Part shown: positions 7,567 through 15,330 of the stretch, one piece after another
Position numbering within the stretch: the stretch's first letter is position 1
Layout of the letters: the number at the start of each line of letters is the position of its first letter
Assembly: GCA_044378055.1 (NCBI GenBank)
Contig: JBILXY010000006.1
Span: 3,980-67,979, forward strand
Direction of reading: 5' to 3'
Origin: JBILXY01 sp044378055
GTDB lineage: Bacteria > Patescibacteriota > JACMRA01
Length of the DNA: 64,000 nucleotides
Notes under the pieces: generated by a model
Seen by the model: the letters and a program-made list of their open reading frames with translations, nothing else
The model's database searches: none
Told to the model about the DNA's origin: nothing
Position numbers and translations under genes: made by a program

Positions 7567-8230
7567 TTGGAGTTAAATTTAAATCTTTTTGTATTTTCTT
7601 AATCTCTTCTTCATAAGCTTTTTCTTTGGCTGGCTGAATTATTTTTTCAATATCTTCTTTTTTAATTATACAATCAGCTGGTGTTGATAGTTTATAGCAC
7701 CTCTCGATTAACTTATTATCAGAATAAAATGAATACCATAAACCAGTACACATTAATGCAACACATATTAAATAAAACAAAAGTATAGACCAAGAAAATT
7801 TTTCACCAATAAATTTTCGTGAAAAAACAAAGAATGTCGCTAAAACCATTAAAATTAGACCACCTGAAATAAACAATATGCTAATTAGCTGATTAAATTC
7901 CTTTACAGTCGCGAATGCCTGAAAACTGACAGAAACAAATGTAAACAAACCAATAAATAATCCAATCGTTTCAATAACCTTGTTCTGCTCTTTATCTATT
8001 CTATTTGTTGATTTTTCTAATTCAACTATTCTAGGAACAAGTGCATCAATCTGAGGTTGTAATTGTACATTAATTGCAGTTTCAATTCCTTGAGAACTGG
8101 AAATATCATTTGTTCTAACAGAACCAAGTGTACTAGATTTACTTCTTGATCGGCTAATTATTGGATTTGAGGTTGCATCATGTTTTGGCTGATTTAACAG
8201 TTCATTATTTTCAATGTTAGAAAGAGCCAT
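7559..8230 (-). CDS. membrane protein with coiled coil and three transmembrane helices, function unknown
   Basis: I do not recognise this 223-residue protein. Residues 1-55 are polar and Ser-rich. A short predicted coiled coil (IVELEKSTNRIDKEQNKVIE) follows. Then three hydrophobic segments appear: ETIGLFIGLFTFVSVSFQAF, ISILFISGGLILMVLATFFV and WSILLFYLICVALMCTGLWY. The C-terminus is charged (KIIQPAKEKAYEEEIKK). It follows the frameshifted gene 8243-8975 after 12 bases, so the two probably form one transcription unit. It lies in the accessory patch next to the rpsL duplication. A signalling or effector role is possible but not shown by any motif. Confidence 0.6.
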   Translation of the reverse strand: MALSNIENNELLNQPKHDATSNPIISRSRSKSSTLGSVRTNDISSSQGIETAINVQLQPQIDALVPRIVELEKSTNRIDKEQNKVIETIGLFIGLFTFVSVSFQAFATVKEFNQLISILFISGGLILMVLATFFVFSRKFIGEKFSWSILLFYLICVALMCTGLWYSFYSDNKLIERCYKLSTPADCIIKKEDIEKIIQPAKEKAYEEEIKKIQKDLNLTPKF

Positions 8231-8242
8231 ATCTAATTATTG

Positions 8243-8975
8243 CTAAATACCGATTTCCTTAAATTTAGAATCAGAATTAAGCGCACTTTTAATTTTAGAT
8301 ATATTTTGAATAACTAAATTTAATTTGAGTGGATTTTGACTAAAAAGTGTGTGGCTATTTATATCCTCTGTGAACTCAACACTAAATATACTATTGCTAA
8401 TACTGATGCTGATTGTATTTTTGTTGTCCTGTGTTTGGTTTACCACAGATACTATATCAGCAATGAAATCAAATATGTGTGCATATTCTTTATTGTCTAT
8501 GATTTTTCTATCCTGAATATGATAACTAAATCCTTCAGTTGTTTTATCTACATCTTGTTTAGTCAGACTTGCAATTTTATTCTGGATGAAGCTTTGGTAT
8601 TCGGTTTTATCTTTATAATCAATACGAAGGCTTTTGAAGAATCCAAAACGATTAATACTAATGTTATTAAATAATTTTAGTTTAAGAATTTCATCAATAG
8701 TATCTTCAATTGAATCATTAAAATCATCAGTAACAAAAAAAATCTATTCTAGTAATTTTAATTTCTAATCTAAGAAAATTTGAAAAGACAATTTCGCAAT
8801 AAGAACTATCAGCATCTTGTGGAGTAACTAATTTTGTTATATTTATTTCATCCTTATTCAAACTTACAATTTTTTTTGAAGCTTCAAACAAGTTAGTATA
8901 AATATCATTGAATTCAAACTTTGTAGCTTTATCTAAATAAAATGCAATTAAAGTATTTTTAGCTGTGTTTGTCAT
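8243..8975 (-). pseudogene. unknown gene split by a homopolymer frameshift
   Basis: From ATG 8975 the reverse strand reads for 82 codons and stops at TGA right after a run of eight T (8735-8742 on the plus strand). With one T removed, the frame continues without interruption: FFVTDDFNDSIEDTIDEILK and on to EIGI at 8243, about 243 residues in total. The second part has no good start codon near the break, so this is one gene. The restored product is polar, beta/alpha-rich and ends 12 bases before the membrane protein 7559-8230. I do not recognise the family. The break may be a real mutation, slippage-controlled expression or a sequencing error in the homopolymer. Confidence 0.75.
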
Positions 8976-8988
8976 AAGTAATATTTAT

Positions 8989-9639
8989 TTATACCTTCCC
9001 CTTCCCTATCTTTTCTTTTAACCCATTTAGACCCTCTCCATAAGTACCTAGCATTTGTTTGAAGAAATTGGTGTCTAGTTGGTTATTTAATTCTGAATAG
9101 TATTGAATTTTTTGATTGTATTGATTCCAAAATTCTTGACTGCTCATTCTTGGCATGAAAAAGAATATCCTTCGCCAGAAAGTTTCTCCGTTTAGTTGCT
9201 TTTCTAATTTTTCAATATCGGTTTTTACTGAATTCTGGAGATTGGCTTTTTCATTGTTAAAACCATTAACCAAATCTTTCACTTGATCCTGCAAATTAGT
9301 TAAAATAGTCTGTTGATCGGCTATAGATTTTTCGTAGACTTGAAGTTGATTTTGAAGGTTTACTGTATCTTTATGGTATTTAGAAAGCAACTCATCTTTA
9401 TTGAGTTCAGCAAGTTCTGAAGTTACAATTACTGCTTCACCAGCCTTTGGTGATATTTTTTCGCGTTCATTTTTTAGAACAACAAAAGCCTTTCTTAAAC
9501 TTACAAATTCGGTGTTAGACCCACCCTGATCTGGGTGTTTTTCTTTGGCTAGTCGCCTGTAAATTGCCTTTAGTTCTGGCAAAGTTACATCTTCAATTTT
9601 TTCTAAACCAAAGTATATCAGGGCGGCCTGCAGATCCAT
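8989..9639 (-). CDS. J-domain protein with coiled-coil
   Basis: Residues 1-60 form a J domain: the second helix LPELKAIYRRLAKEKHPDQG carries the HPD motif that stimulates Hsp70 ATPase, followed by FVSLRKAFVVLKNERE. Residues 85-145 form a long coiled coil (for example LQDQVKDLVNGFNNEKANLQ). The C-terminal part is unrecognised. There is no zinc-finger or Gly/Phe region, so this is not DnaJ itself but a specialised co-chaperone. It precedes the frameshifted gene and membrane protein by 13 bases and may belong to their unit. A TTGACA (9668-9673) and TAAGCT (9646-9651) sit so close that the mRNA would begin about at the ATG. Confidence 0.8.
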   Translation of the reverse strand: MDLQAALIYFGLEKIEDVTLPELKAIYRRLAKEKHPDQGGSNTEFVSLRKAFVVLKNEREKISPKAGEAVIVTSELAELNKDELLSKYHKDTVNLQNQLQVYEKSIADQQTILTNLQDQVKDLVNGFNNEKANLQNSVKTDIEKLEKQLNGETFWRRIFFFMPRMSSQEFWNQYNQKIQYYSELNNQLDTNFFKQMLGTYGEGLNGLKEKIGKGKV

Positions 9640-9772
9640 ATTCTCAGCTTATCCTAGCCACCTCTTTTGTCAAGCCCTGCTGAAATTCTGGGTGGGAAAG
9701 TGCATTTTATTAATCTAACTAGGCATACAATGTTTGAGTAAGATTATTGAAAACGCGAATTTTACAAAAAAA

Positions 9773-9817
9773 CACCCCGTCAAATTCTGCGAATTTGCCA
9801 CCCCTCAAGAGGGGAAT
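9773..9817. repeat. double-hairpin repeat, family B
   Basis: CACCCCG is followed by a variable hairpin (CAAATTC-TGC-GAATTTG) and then a CCACCCCTCAAGAGGGG hairpin and AATTTTTAG. The second hairpin and the following 14 or so bases are identical to those at 32027-32063. The rest of the gap 9640-9869 shows no gene. Confidence 0.7.
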
Positions 9818-9869
9818 TTTTAGTTTAGCATAAGATACTAAATCATTTTAGTTAATAAGAATCTATTAC

Positions 9870-10253
9870 TCAGAACTTTCTTATGAATCCGGCTTTGTTT
9901 TTGGCGTATTCTTCATTAAGAAAACAAACATCAGGTTTTACCCTGCTAGCCGATTTTGTTTCAGGAAGATAGTATAGTTTTTGACCATCGGTTAACCTAC
10001 CCTTAATGGGATAATTTTCTGGGCAGACTGGTTCGCTGCCGGTTTTGATCCAAAATATTTCTGGAATTTCTTTACCAATTAAAGTTTCTGGTAAATTTGG
10101 AGAGTTGCTGTCAGTTTTCTTGTTATCTGAATTTGCGATGTTGGAAGTTTTAGAATCGGTAGGTTTATATTTTTGGCCAAGATAAAAGCCAAAGCCAAAT
10201 AAAATAATAGCAAGGAATATAAAACCAACTTTTTCAAGTAGTTTATTGTTCAT
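9870..10253 (-). CDS. membrane-anchored sunset-domain protein
   Basis: The 127-residue protein has an N-terminal transmembrane helix (GFIFLAIILFGFGFYLGQKY), a Ser/Asn/Asp linker, and a C-terminal domain of about 50 residues with CPENYPIKGRLTDGQKLYYL, SRVKPDVCF and KNKAGFIRKF. This pattern (P-IKG, Y-LP, CF, AGF) is that of the sunset domain often found with extracellular nucleases. Two Cys residues may form a disulfide. The domain is probably outside the membrane. It ends with TGA, which is rare in this window. The role is unknown; a link with the membrane nuclease at 29-30 kb is conceivable. Confidence 0.65.
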   Translation of the reverse strand: MNNKLLEKVGFIFLAIILFGFGFYLGQKYKPTDSKTSNIANSDNKKTDSNSPNLPETLIGKEIPEIFWIKTGSEPVCPENYPIKGRLTDGQKLYYLPETKSASRVKPDVCFLNEEYAKNKAGFIRKF

Positions 10254-10267
10254 GATGTAGTTTGAAA

Positions 10268-10444
10268 CTACCCAATTTTCTTCTTCAAAGTTCTAAGAGC
10301 TCTGGTTGAAATTTTAATTCTTTTGTTCCCAATCTTAATTCTTTGCAAATTAGCGCGTACTTTGGTTATAGTAGACTGCATTGATTTGCTTCTTTTGTGA
10401 ACTTTCATGTAGGTAACTCCGGTAATGGCACAAGTAGCAGGCAT
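10268..10444 (-). CDS. rpmB: 50S ribosomal protein L28
   Basis: This short ORF encodes 58 residues beginning MPATCAITGVTYMKVHKRSK and ending KISTRALRTLKKKIG. The CAITG start, the VRANLQRIKI core and the STRALRTLKK end are the bL28 pattern; normal length is 60-78 residues. It lies alone on the reverse strand between dus and the sunset-domain gene. Its probable -35 box TTGACA (10491-10496) overlaps the dus stop codon. Confidence 0.92.
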   Translation of the reverse strand: MPATCAITGVTYMKVHKRSKSMQSTITKVRANLQRIKIGNKRIKISTRALRTLKKKIG

Positions 10445-10487
10445 AGTATGATCTCAGGTAAGTTATATAATGCTTATTTTAGGTGTT

Positions 10488-11510
10488 TTATGTCAAGTAA
10501 TTTTTCATTTTACCATTCAGCCAATCATTAATTTCATTTAAATTTGATAAATTCATAGCCTCCGATCGCATTTGGCTTGCCCCAGCAAACCCATGAATAT
10601 ATATTTTAAAATATTTCTTAAGAACAGCAACTGGTTTAGCCTCTCCCCAGGTTTCTTCCCATAACTTAAGGTGATATTTCATTAATTCTAAACGCTGCAA
10701 AACGGATACTTCCTGACTTATACCCACATTAGTTAGTTTATCATCGACAATTTCATAATTTGGGTTAAAAAGCCATGGATTTTGAAAAATACCTCTGCCA
10801 AACATTATTCCATCCACCCCAGTTTCTTTTATTATTTCATTACCTTCCTTTATCGATAGTACACTCCCGTTCCCAAGCAAAACAGGAGCTTTTGTTAAAT
10901 CTGGATATATCTTTGATCTTAGCTGAACAACTTTTTTAACTTCAACCCAATGTGGAGCTGGTTCAGAAAGTTCTTTAACCGTTCTGGCGTGGATTGTAAT
11001 TGCGTCGATTGGTTGTTGCAGAAGAAAACTAAACCATTCTTCAGTTTGAATTTTGGAAAAGCCAATTCTGGTTTTAACACTTACTGGGAAATTAGGCCCT
11101 ACTGCTTCCCTAACCGACTTTAGAATTTCAAAAGCTAGTGGCTGGTTATTAATTAATGCCGAACATGCCCCTTGTTTAATGATTTTAGGAACAGGACAGC
11201 CCATATTTATGTCAATTCCTGCAAAACCCATTTCCTTAATTAACTTAGCAGTTTTAAAATAATCATCAGGCGTAATTCCCCATACTTGAGCTATAAGTGG
11301 TTGTTCTAATTTGGAGTATTTAAGCCGATGAATAACAGCTTTTTGCCCAGCAGACTGCATTCCTTCACAGTTAGTAAATTCAGTAAACATAACAGATGGA
11401 CGACCACAAGACATTATAACTTGCCTGAAAACAGTGTCGGTAACATCTTCCATAGGCGCCAAAGCCCAGATTGGCCCATTAAAACTTTTCCAAAAACTCT
11501 GTGTTTCCAT
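10488..11510 (-). CDS. dus: tRNA-dihydrouridine synthase
   Basis: The 340-residue protein has the FMN-dependent TIM-barrel of the Dus family: APMEDVTDTVFR at the N-terminus, AQVWGITPDDYFKTAKLI, the INMGCPVPKIIKQGACSALI segment with the catalytic Cys, VSVKTRIGF, TIHARTVKELS, LLGNGSV and MFGRGIFQNPWLF. It reduces uridine to dihydrouridine in tRNA D-loops. A C-terminal helical RNA-binding domain follows. Length is typical. The start has no Shine-Dalgarno sequence. Confidence 0.93.
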   Translation of the reverse strand: METQSFWKSFNGPIWALAPMEDVTDTVFRQVIMSCGRPSVMFTEFTNCEGMQSAGQKAVIHRLKYSKLEQPLIAQVWGITPDDYFKTAKLIKEMGFAGIDINMGCPVPKIIKQGACSALINNQPLAFEILKSVREAVGPNFPVSVKTRIGFSKIQTEEWFSFLLQQPIDAITIHARTVKELSEPAPHWVEVKKVVQLRSKIYPDLTKAPVLLGNGSVLSIKEGNEIIKETGVDGIMFGRGIFQNPWLFNPNYEIVDDKLTNVGISQEVSVLQRLELMKYHLKLWEETWGEAKPVAVLKKYFKIYIHGFAGASQMRSEAMNLSNLNEINDWLNGKMKNYLT

Positions 11511-11588
11511 AATTAAATCAGTTACATTTCCTGCATTTGGTCAAAGGCGAGTAATCAATCAGCGAGTGTGTCGTCCAGAAATATGGTT

Positions 11589-11611
11589 GGAGACTAGGAG
11601 TCTCAGCTACG
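11589..11611 (-). repeat. GTAG-headed REP-like hairpin
   Basis: On the reverse strand CGTAGC is followed by the palindrome TGAGACTCCTAGTCTC. It lies in the 230-base gap upstream of dus. It forms a pair with 11629-11651. Confidence 0.65.
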
Positions 11612-11628
11612 CTATCATACTTACTTTT

Positions 11629-11651
11629 GACGATCCGCGATCGTCGCTACG
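11629..11651 (-). repeat. GTAG-headed REP-like hairpin
   Basis: On the reverse strand CGTAGC is followed by the palindrome GACGATCGCGGATCGTC. It has the same head as the other copies but a different stem sequence. It is separated by 17 bases from 11589-11611. Confidence 0.7.
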
Positions 11652-11739
11652 GTGTCTTTTGAATTTATTTCAGGATCCAAAGCCATATACTCAAAAAAAA
11701 CTCTGATGTGACACGAATCTGTTTAATTAAAAATACCAA

Positions 11740-11967
11740 TTAACCCAATTTATATCCTGCTTTGTCTTCGAAAACATCAAAGATTAAGTTTAATAAATCA
11801 AAAATTGTTCCAATTCCAAGTAAACCTCCTGTAACTAGAAAGATAATACCGGATAAAACATGACCGGTGTAAATTCTATGAAGGCCTGCCACACCGATAA
11901 AGCCAATCAGGCAGAGTAGAATTGTTGTTGATTTAGACTTTTTTATGTAGCTGTTGATGTTATTCAT
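11740..11967 (-). CDS. TM2-domain membrane protein (second of a tandem pair)
   Basis: The 75-residue protein is a TM2 domain: a first helix ILLCLIGFIGVAGLHRIYTG with the conserved GLHRxYxG turn, then a second helix IIFLVTGGLLGIGTIFDLLN. It ends with a short charged tail. TM2 proteins are small two-helix membrane proteins of mostly unknown role. It lies 11 bases after a similar gene, and the pair shares most of the helix residues, so they arose by tandem duplication. Confidence 0.85.
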   Translation of the reverse strand: MNNINSYIKKSKSTTILLCLIGFIGVAGLHRIYTGHVLSGIIFLVTGGLLGIGTIFDLLNLIFDVFEDKAGYKLG

Positions 11968-11978
11968 ATTTTATTCTT

Positions 11979-12206
11979 TTACGTGATTTTCTTTCCATTT
12001 ACATCTGAATAATCTCCTGAAATTATTATAATTAAATCGATTAAAGTTCCTATTCCAAAGAATCCACCAGTAATTAAATATAGAATACCTAAGAAAATGT
12101 GGCCGGTGTAAAATCTGTGTAAGCCGGCAAGGCCCACAAAGCCGATAAGACAGAGCACTAAGACAATATCTTTTTTATTATATGTAACGGTATTTGGTTG
12201 GTTCAT
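11979..12206 (-). CDS. TM2-domain membrane protein (first of a tandem pair)
   Basis: This 75-residue paralogue has LCLIGFVGLAGLHRFYTGHI followed by ILYLITGGFFGIGTLIDLII, the two-helix TM2 pattern. The similarity to the downstream gene (GLHR-YTG, LITGG-GIGT) is plain. It starts 18 bases after the phosphohexomutase gene, so the three genes are likely co-transcribed. Function unknown. Confidence 0.85.
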   Translation of the reverse strand: MNQPNTVTYNKKDIVLVLCLIGFVGLAGLHRFYTGHIFLGILYLITGGFFGIGTLIDLIIIISGDYSDVNGKKIT

Positions 12207-12224
12207 ATTTTGGTTTTATAAGAA

Positions 12225-13676
12225 TTAATTTTTTATGTCTAGAACTTTTAAAATCTCTTCAAGTTTGGTGGAGACAGTGTTCTGCCCTTTAGTTTCCACA
12301 TTTATTCTTAAGGTTGGTTTAGTGGAAGTTTGGGAAAAACGCACTGTAAATTTCCAATCTGGCCAAAACATACTAAGCCCGTCTAATTCATTAATAATTC
12401 CTCCTTCAAACTCCTGTTTTAAAATTGATTTAATCACCCCAAAGTCTGTTCCTTCTGGCATTTCAAAGTTTCTTTCCCCAGATACAAAATATTTATCTTC
12501 ATAGTATTTACATAATTCAGAAGCTTTCAGGTTTTCGTTCAACACCATGTTTATTACTAGACCGATTACTAGCAAACCAGAATCCATGTAACCAAATTGA
12601 CCAAAATAATGGTGTCCGCTGGCTTCACCGCCGTAAATAGCGTTGTATTTTTTCATTTCGTCTTTTACAAAAGCGTGGCCCTGTTTGCTTGGTATTGCGG
12701 TTCCATTGATCGCCAAAACCGAATCTGCCAAAGCCCTAGAATATGAAGTTACGTACACGATAGCAGGATTAAAATTTAGTGTTGGATTGAAACGGACTTG
12801 ATCGATGAAGAAAGTTGCACATTTTGCCACAAAAAATTCTGAATTCACCAAGTTCCCATTTTCATCAACTAAAACTGCCCTGTCACCATCTCCGTCCATT
12901 CCTATGCCAAAATCTGCCTTAGTTTCAATAACCTTGGCTTGTAAATCGACTAGATTGGCTGGATTAAAAGGATCGGCTGGGTGGTTTGGAAAAGTTCCGT
13001 CTATTTCCCAGTAAAGAGGAATAAATTCAACATTTTTATACAGTTTAGCAATTTCAGGCAGAACATAGCCGCTCATTCCATTGGCAGTGTCCACAACTAT
13101 TTTTAATTTACGACTTTGAGAACCGAGGGCTTCATCAGATTTAGCAAGATTTCCAATTTCAGCGTATTTTTCTAGCAATAATGACATTACCTTTGCTTTT
13201 TCACCAATATTTTCCTGTAATTCAGGCAATTTAGTTAAGTCGAGTTTAAAAGTTTCAATTCTATCCAGCACATAGTTCATCATTTCTTCCAAACCTTCAG
13301 TTCTTCCTAAAATTTGTGGATAGGCTTTGATCATCTTTAAACCGTTATCATCCTTTGGGTTATGTGAAGCTGTGATGGTTACACCTGGCCGATTAAAAAC
13401 AATGCAAGAAGCATACATCATTTCGGTGGTGGCAAGCCCCATTGGAACTATACTTCCACCCTTAGATAGATAACCTGCAGCAAATGCTTTATAGAAAATA
13501 GGGCTGGAATACCTGGCATCGCAGAAAAGTGAAATTTCAGTTGGTAAATTTTCAGGAGATAAAACCACTTCAAACAAAGCTTGACCCATTAGATAATAAA
13601 CTTGGGGCGTTAGTTCTGGAACCCTACCCCGCATATCATAAGCTTTGAACATTTTAGCAATAATTTCCTTATTCAT
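12225..13676 (-). CDS. phosphomannomutase/phosphoglucomutase
   Basis: The 483-residue protein belongs to the alpha-D-phosphohexomutase family. It has the four expected motifs: AYDMRGRVP at the N-terminus, the active-site phosphoserine loop TITASHNPKDDNGLKMI, the metal loop GMDGDGDRAVLVD and the sugar-binding loop GGEASGHHYFG. A C-terminal phosphate-binding domain contains RFSQTSTKPTLRINVE. It interconverts hexose 1- and 6-phosphates for glycan precursor synthesis. Whether it prefers mannose or glucose cannot be decided. It lies upstream of two TM2 genes. Confidence 0.92.
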   Translation of the reverse strand: MNKEIIAKMFKAYDMRGRVPELTPQVYYLMGQALFEVVLSPENLPTEISLFCDARYSSPIFYKAFAAGYLSKGGSIVPMGLATTEMMYASCIVFNRPGVTITASHNPKDDNGLKMIKAYPQILGRTEGLEEMMNYVLDRIETFKLDLTKLPELQENIGEKAKVMSLLLEKYAEIGNLAKSDEALGSQSRKLKIVVDTANGMSGYVLPEIAKLYKNVEFIPLYWEIDGTFPNHPADPFNPANLVDLQAKVIETKADFGIGMDGDGDRAVLVDENGNLVNSEFFVAKCATFFIDQVRFNPTLNFNPAIVYVTSYSRALADSVLAINGTAIPSKQGHAFVKDEMKKYNAIYGGEASGHHYFGQFGYMDSGLLVIGLVINMVLNENLKASELCKYYEDKYFVSGERNFEMPEGTDFGVIKSILKQEFEGGIINELDGLSMFWPDWKFTVRFSQTSTKPTLRINVETKGQNTVSTKLEEILKVLDIKN

Positions 13677-14019
13677 ATTAACTTCAACAAATTAGAATTA
13701 AATTTTAAGGTCAAGATAATTTCTGCAAGATATTGGTCGCAAAATATAGCACAAGCTAAGATTAGAGAAAGAAAATTCAGAATTGAAACACAGAATAACT
13801 GAATTTTACAAGGTTTTAAGCCGATTTAATTTATAGTTGGGTTTTAGATGATACAGGTTCTGACTTCGTATAATCCATACAATTTAACATTTTTTCCTTT
13901 GTTCTTGACAAAAGTACTGACTACATATAAAAATGAAGCTAGTTTTTGCTAATTAATTATTACAGTTAGCTTTATCAAAAACTTATCATTGATAATATTT
14001 ACGACCTGCCCAATTCAGT
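13677..14019. other. 343-base intergenic region with ftsZ promoters
   Basis: No gene is visible. TTGACA at 13905-13910 is followed by TATAAA at 13926-13931 (15-base spacer), and a second weaker pair TTATCA (13972-13977) and TAATAT (13993-13998) lies nearer to ftsZ. Both point toward ftsZ. The rest is AT-rich without recognised motifs. Confidence 0.4.
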
Positions 14020-15246
14020 ATGCTTCCTAAAAGTTTGAAGACAGATAGCAACTCTAGAACAGACAGTTATCTTTCTTCCTCGAAATTCAGCCCAGCGGCT
14101 AAAATAAAAGTCATCGGAACCGGTGGCGGTGGAGGAAACGCGGTAAGAAGAATGATTGAAATTGGTGTGGAAGGTGTGGAATTTTGGGCCATGAACACCG
14201 ATTTGCAAGCCTTAAAATCTATTCATGCCGATGGAATTGTTCAATTAGGAACAAATGTAACCAGAGGACTTGGTGCTGGAATGAGTGCTGAAGTTGGAAG
14301 ACAAGCCGCCGAAGAAAGCATGGCTGAAATTGAAGCAGCCCTAGCCGGAGCCGATATGGTATTTATTACAGCCGGAATGGGAGGAGGAACAGGAACAGGA
14401 GCTAGTCCAGTTGTTGCTGAAGTAGCCAAAAGAATGGGAATTTTAACAGTTGGAGTAGTAACAAAGCCTTTCGATTTTGAAGGTGCTAAAAGAAGGCAAT
14501 TAGCTGAAGAAGGTATTGAACGCTTGAAAGCCAACGCCGATGCAGTTATTATTGTTCCTAACCAAAGACTTTTACAACTAATCGACAAAAGAACCAGTTT
14601 GTACGAAGCTTTCAAAATTTCAGATGATATTTTAAGACAGGCTGTTCAAGGAATTTCTAACTTAATTAACCTACCTGGAGAAGTTAATGTAGATTTCGCC
14701 GATGTTCGTGCAATTATGAGCAACGCTGGAACTGCCTTAATGGGAATGGGAAGAGCTAGCGGAAGCGGAGAAGACAGAGCCAAGCACGCCGCTTTAATGG
14801 CCATTGATTCACCATTATTAGAACTTAGTATTGAAGGAGCTAGGGGAATTCTATTTAATGTTGAAGGTGGTAAAAACCTTTCATTGTTGGAAGTTTCTGA
14901 AGCCGCTGATATTATTAAGCATCACGCCGATCCTGAAGCTAAGATTATATTTGGAACATCTATTGATCCTAATTTACAAGACGAAATTAGAATTACAGTT
15001 GTAGCCACAGGCTTTACCAAAGAAAAAGAAGATGTAGCAATGTACGGCGGTTCACAGCAACAAAACCGAGGTGAAGTTAAACTTCCATACACACCACCAA
15101 AGTTTGGAGGAAGAGAGGAAAACAACCGAGGTAATTTAAACTCAAGTCCTAATCCACAACCAAAGAAAGATTCTTACGACGAAGAAAGACTAGAAATCCC
15201 AGCCTTCCTAAGAAACAAAATAACAGGCCCAGACAGCGAGGAATAA
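14020..15246 (+). CDS. ftsZ: cell division protein FtsZ
   Basis: The 408-residue tubulin-like GTPase forms the division ring. The GTP-binding domain shows VIGTGGGGGNAVRRM, NTDLQAL, the tubulin signature AGMGGGTGTGASPVVAEVAK, and TKPFDFEGAKR. The T7 loop region reads NVDFADVRAIMSNAG. An unstructured linker of about 50 residues, rich in Asn, Pro and Gly, leads to the conserved C-terminal peptide LEIPAFLRNK that binds membrane anchors such as FtsA. The gene stands alone here and is not in a dcw cluster. Two possible promoters lie upstream. Confidence 0.97.
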   Translation: MLPKSLKTDSNSRTDSYLSSSKFSPAAKIKVIGTGGGGGNAVRRMIEIGVEGVEFWAMNTDLQALKSIHADGIVQLGTNVTRGLGAGMSAEVGRQAAEESMAEIEAALAGADMVFITAGMGGGTGTGASPVVAEVAKRMGILTVGVVTKPFDFEGAKRRQLAEEGIERLKANADAVIIVPNQRLLQLIDKRTSLYEAFKISDDILRQAVQGISNLINLPGEVNVDFADVRAIMSNAGTALMGMGRASGSGEDRAKHAALMAIDSPLLELSIEGARGILFNVEGGKNLSLLEVSEAADIIKHHADPEAKIIFGTSIDPNLQDEIRITVVATGFTKEKEDVAMYGGSQQQNRGEVKLPYTPPKFGGREENNRGNLNSSPNPQPKKDSYDEERLEIPAFLRNKITGPDSEE

Positions 15247-15271
15247 ACTCAACTCTCTATATAACGCACAT

Positions 15272-15294
15272 CGTAGCGGCCGTCTCGGACGGCC
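15272..15294 (+). repeat. GTAG-headed REP-like hairpin
   Basis: CGTAGC leads into the palindrome GGCCGTC-TCG-GACGGCC, in the short gap between the convergent genes ftsZ and tyrS. It may also serve as a terminator for both. Confidence 0.7.
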
Positions 15295-15330
15295 ATTGTT
15301 GTTGGTCATTAAAATTACTTTGGAGTGTCC

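Noticed and set aside
8336..8674. Plus-strand open frame of 112 codons
   Set aside because: It lies opposite the frameshifted gene 8243-8975, whose restored frame is continuous and better in composition.
11434..11706. Plus-strand open frame of 90 codons
   Set aside because: It overlaps the dus start region on the other strand and then runs through two REP-like hairpins. No domain or initiation signal.
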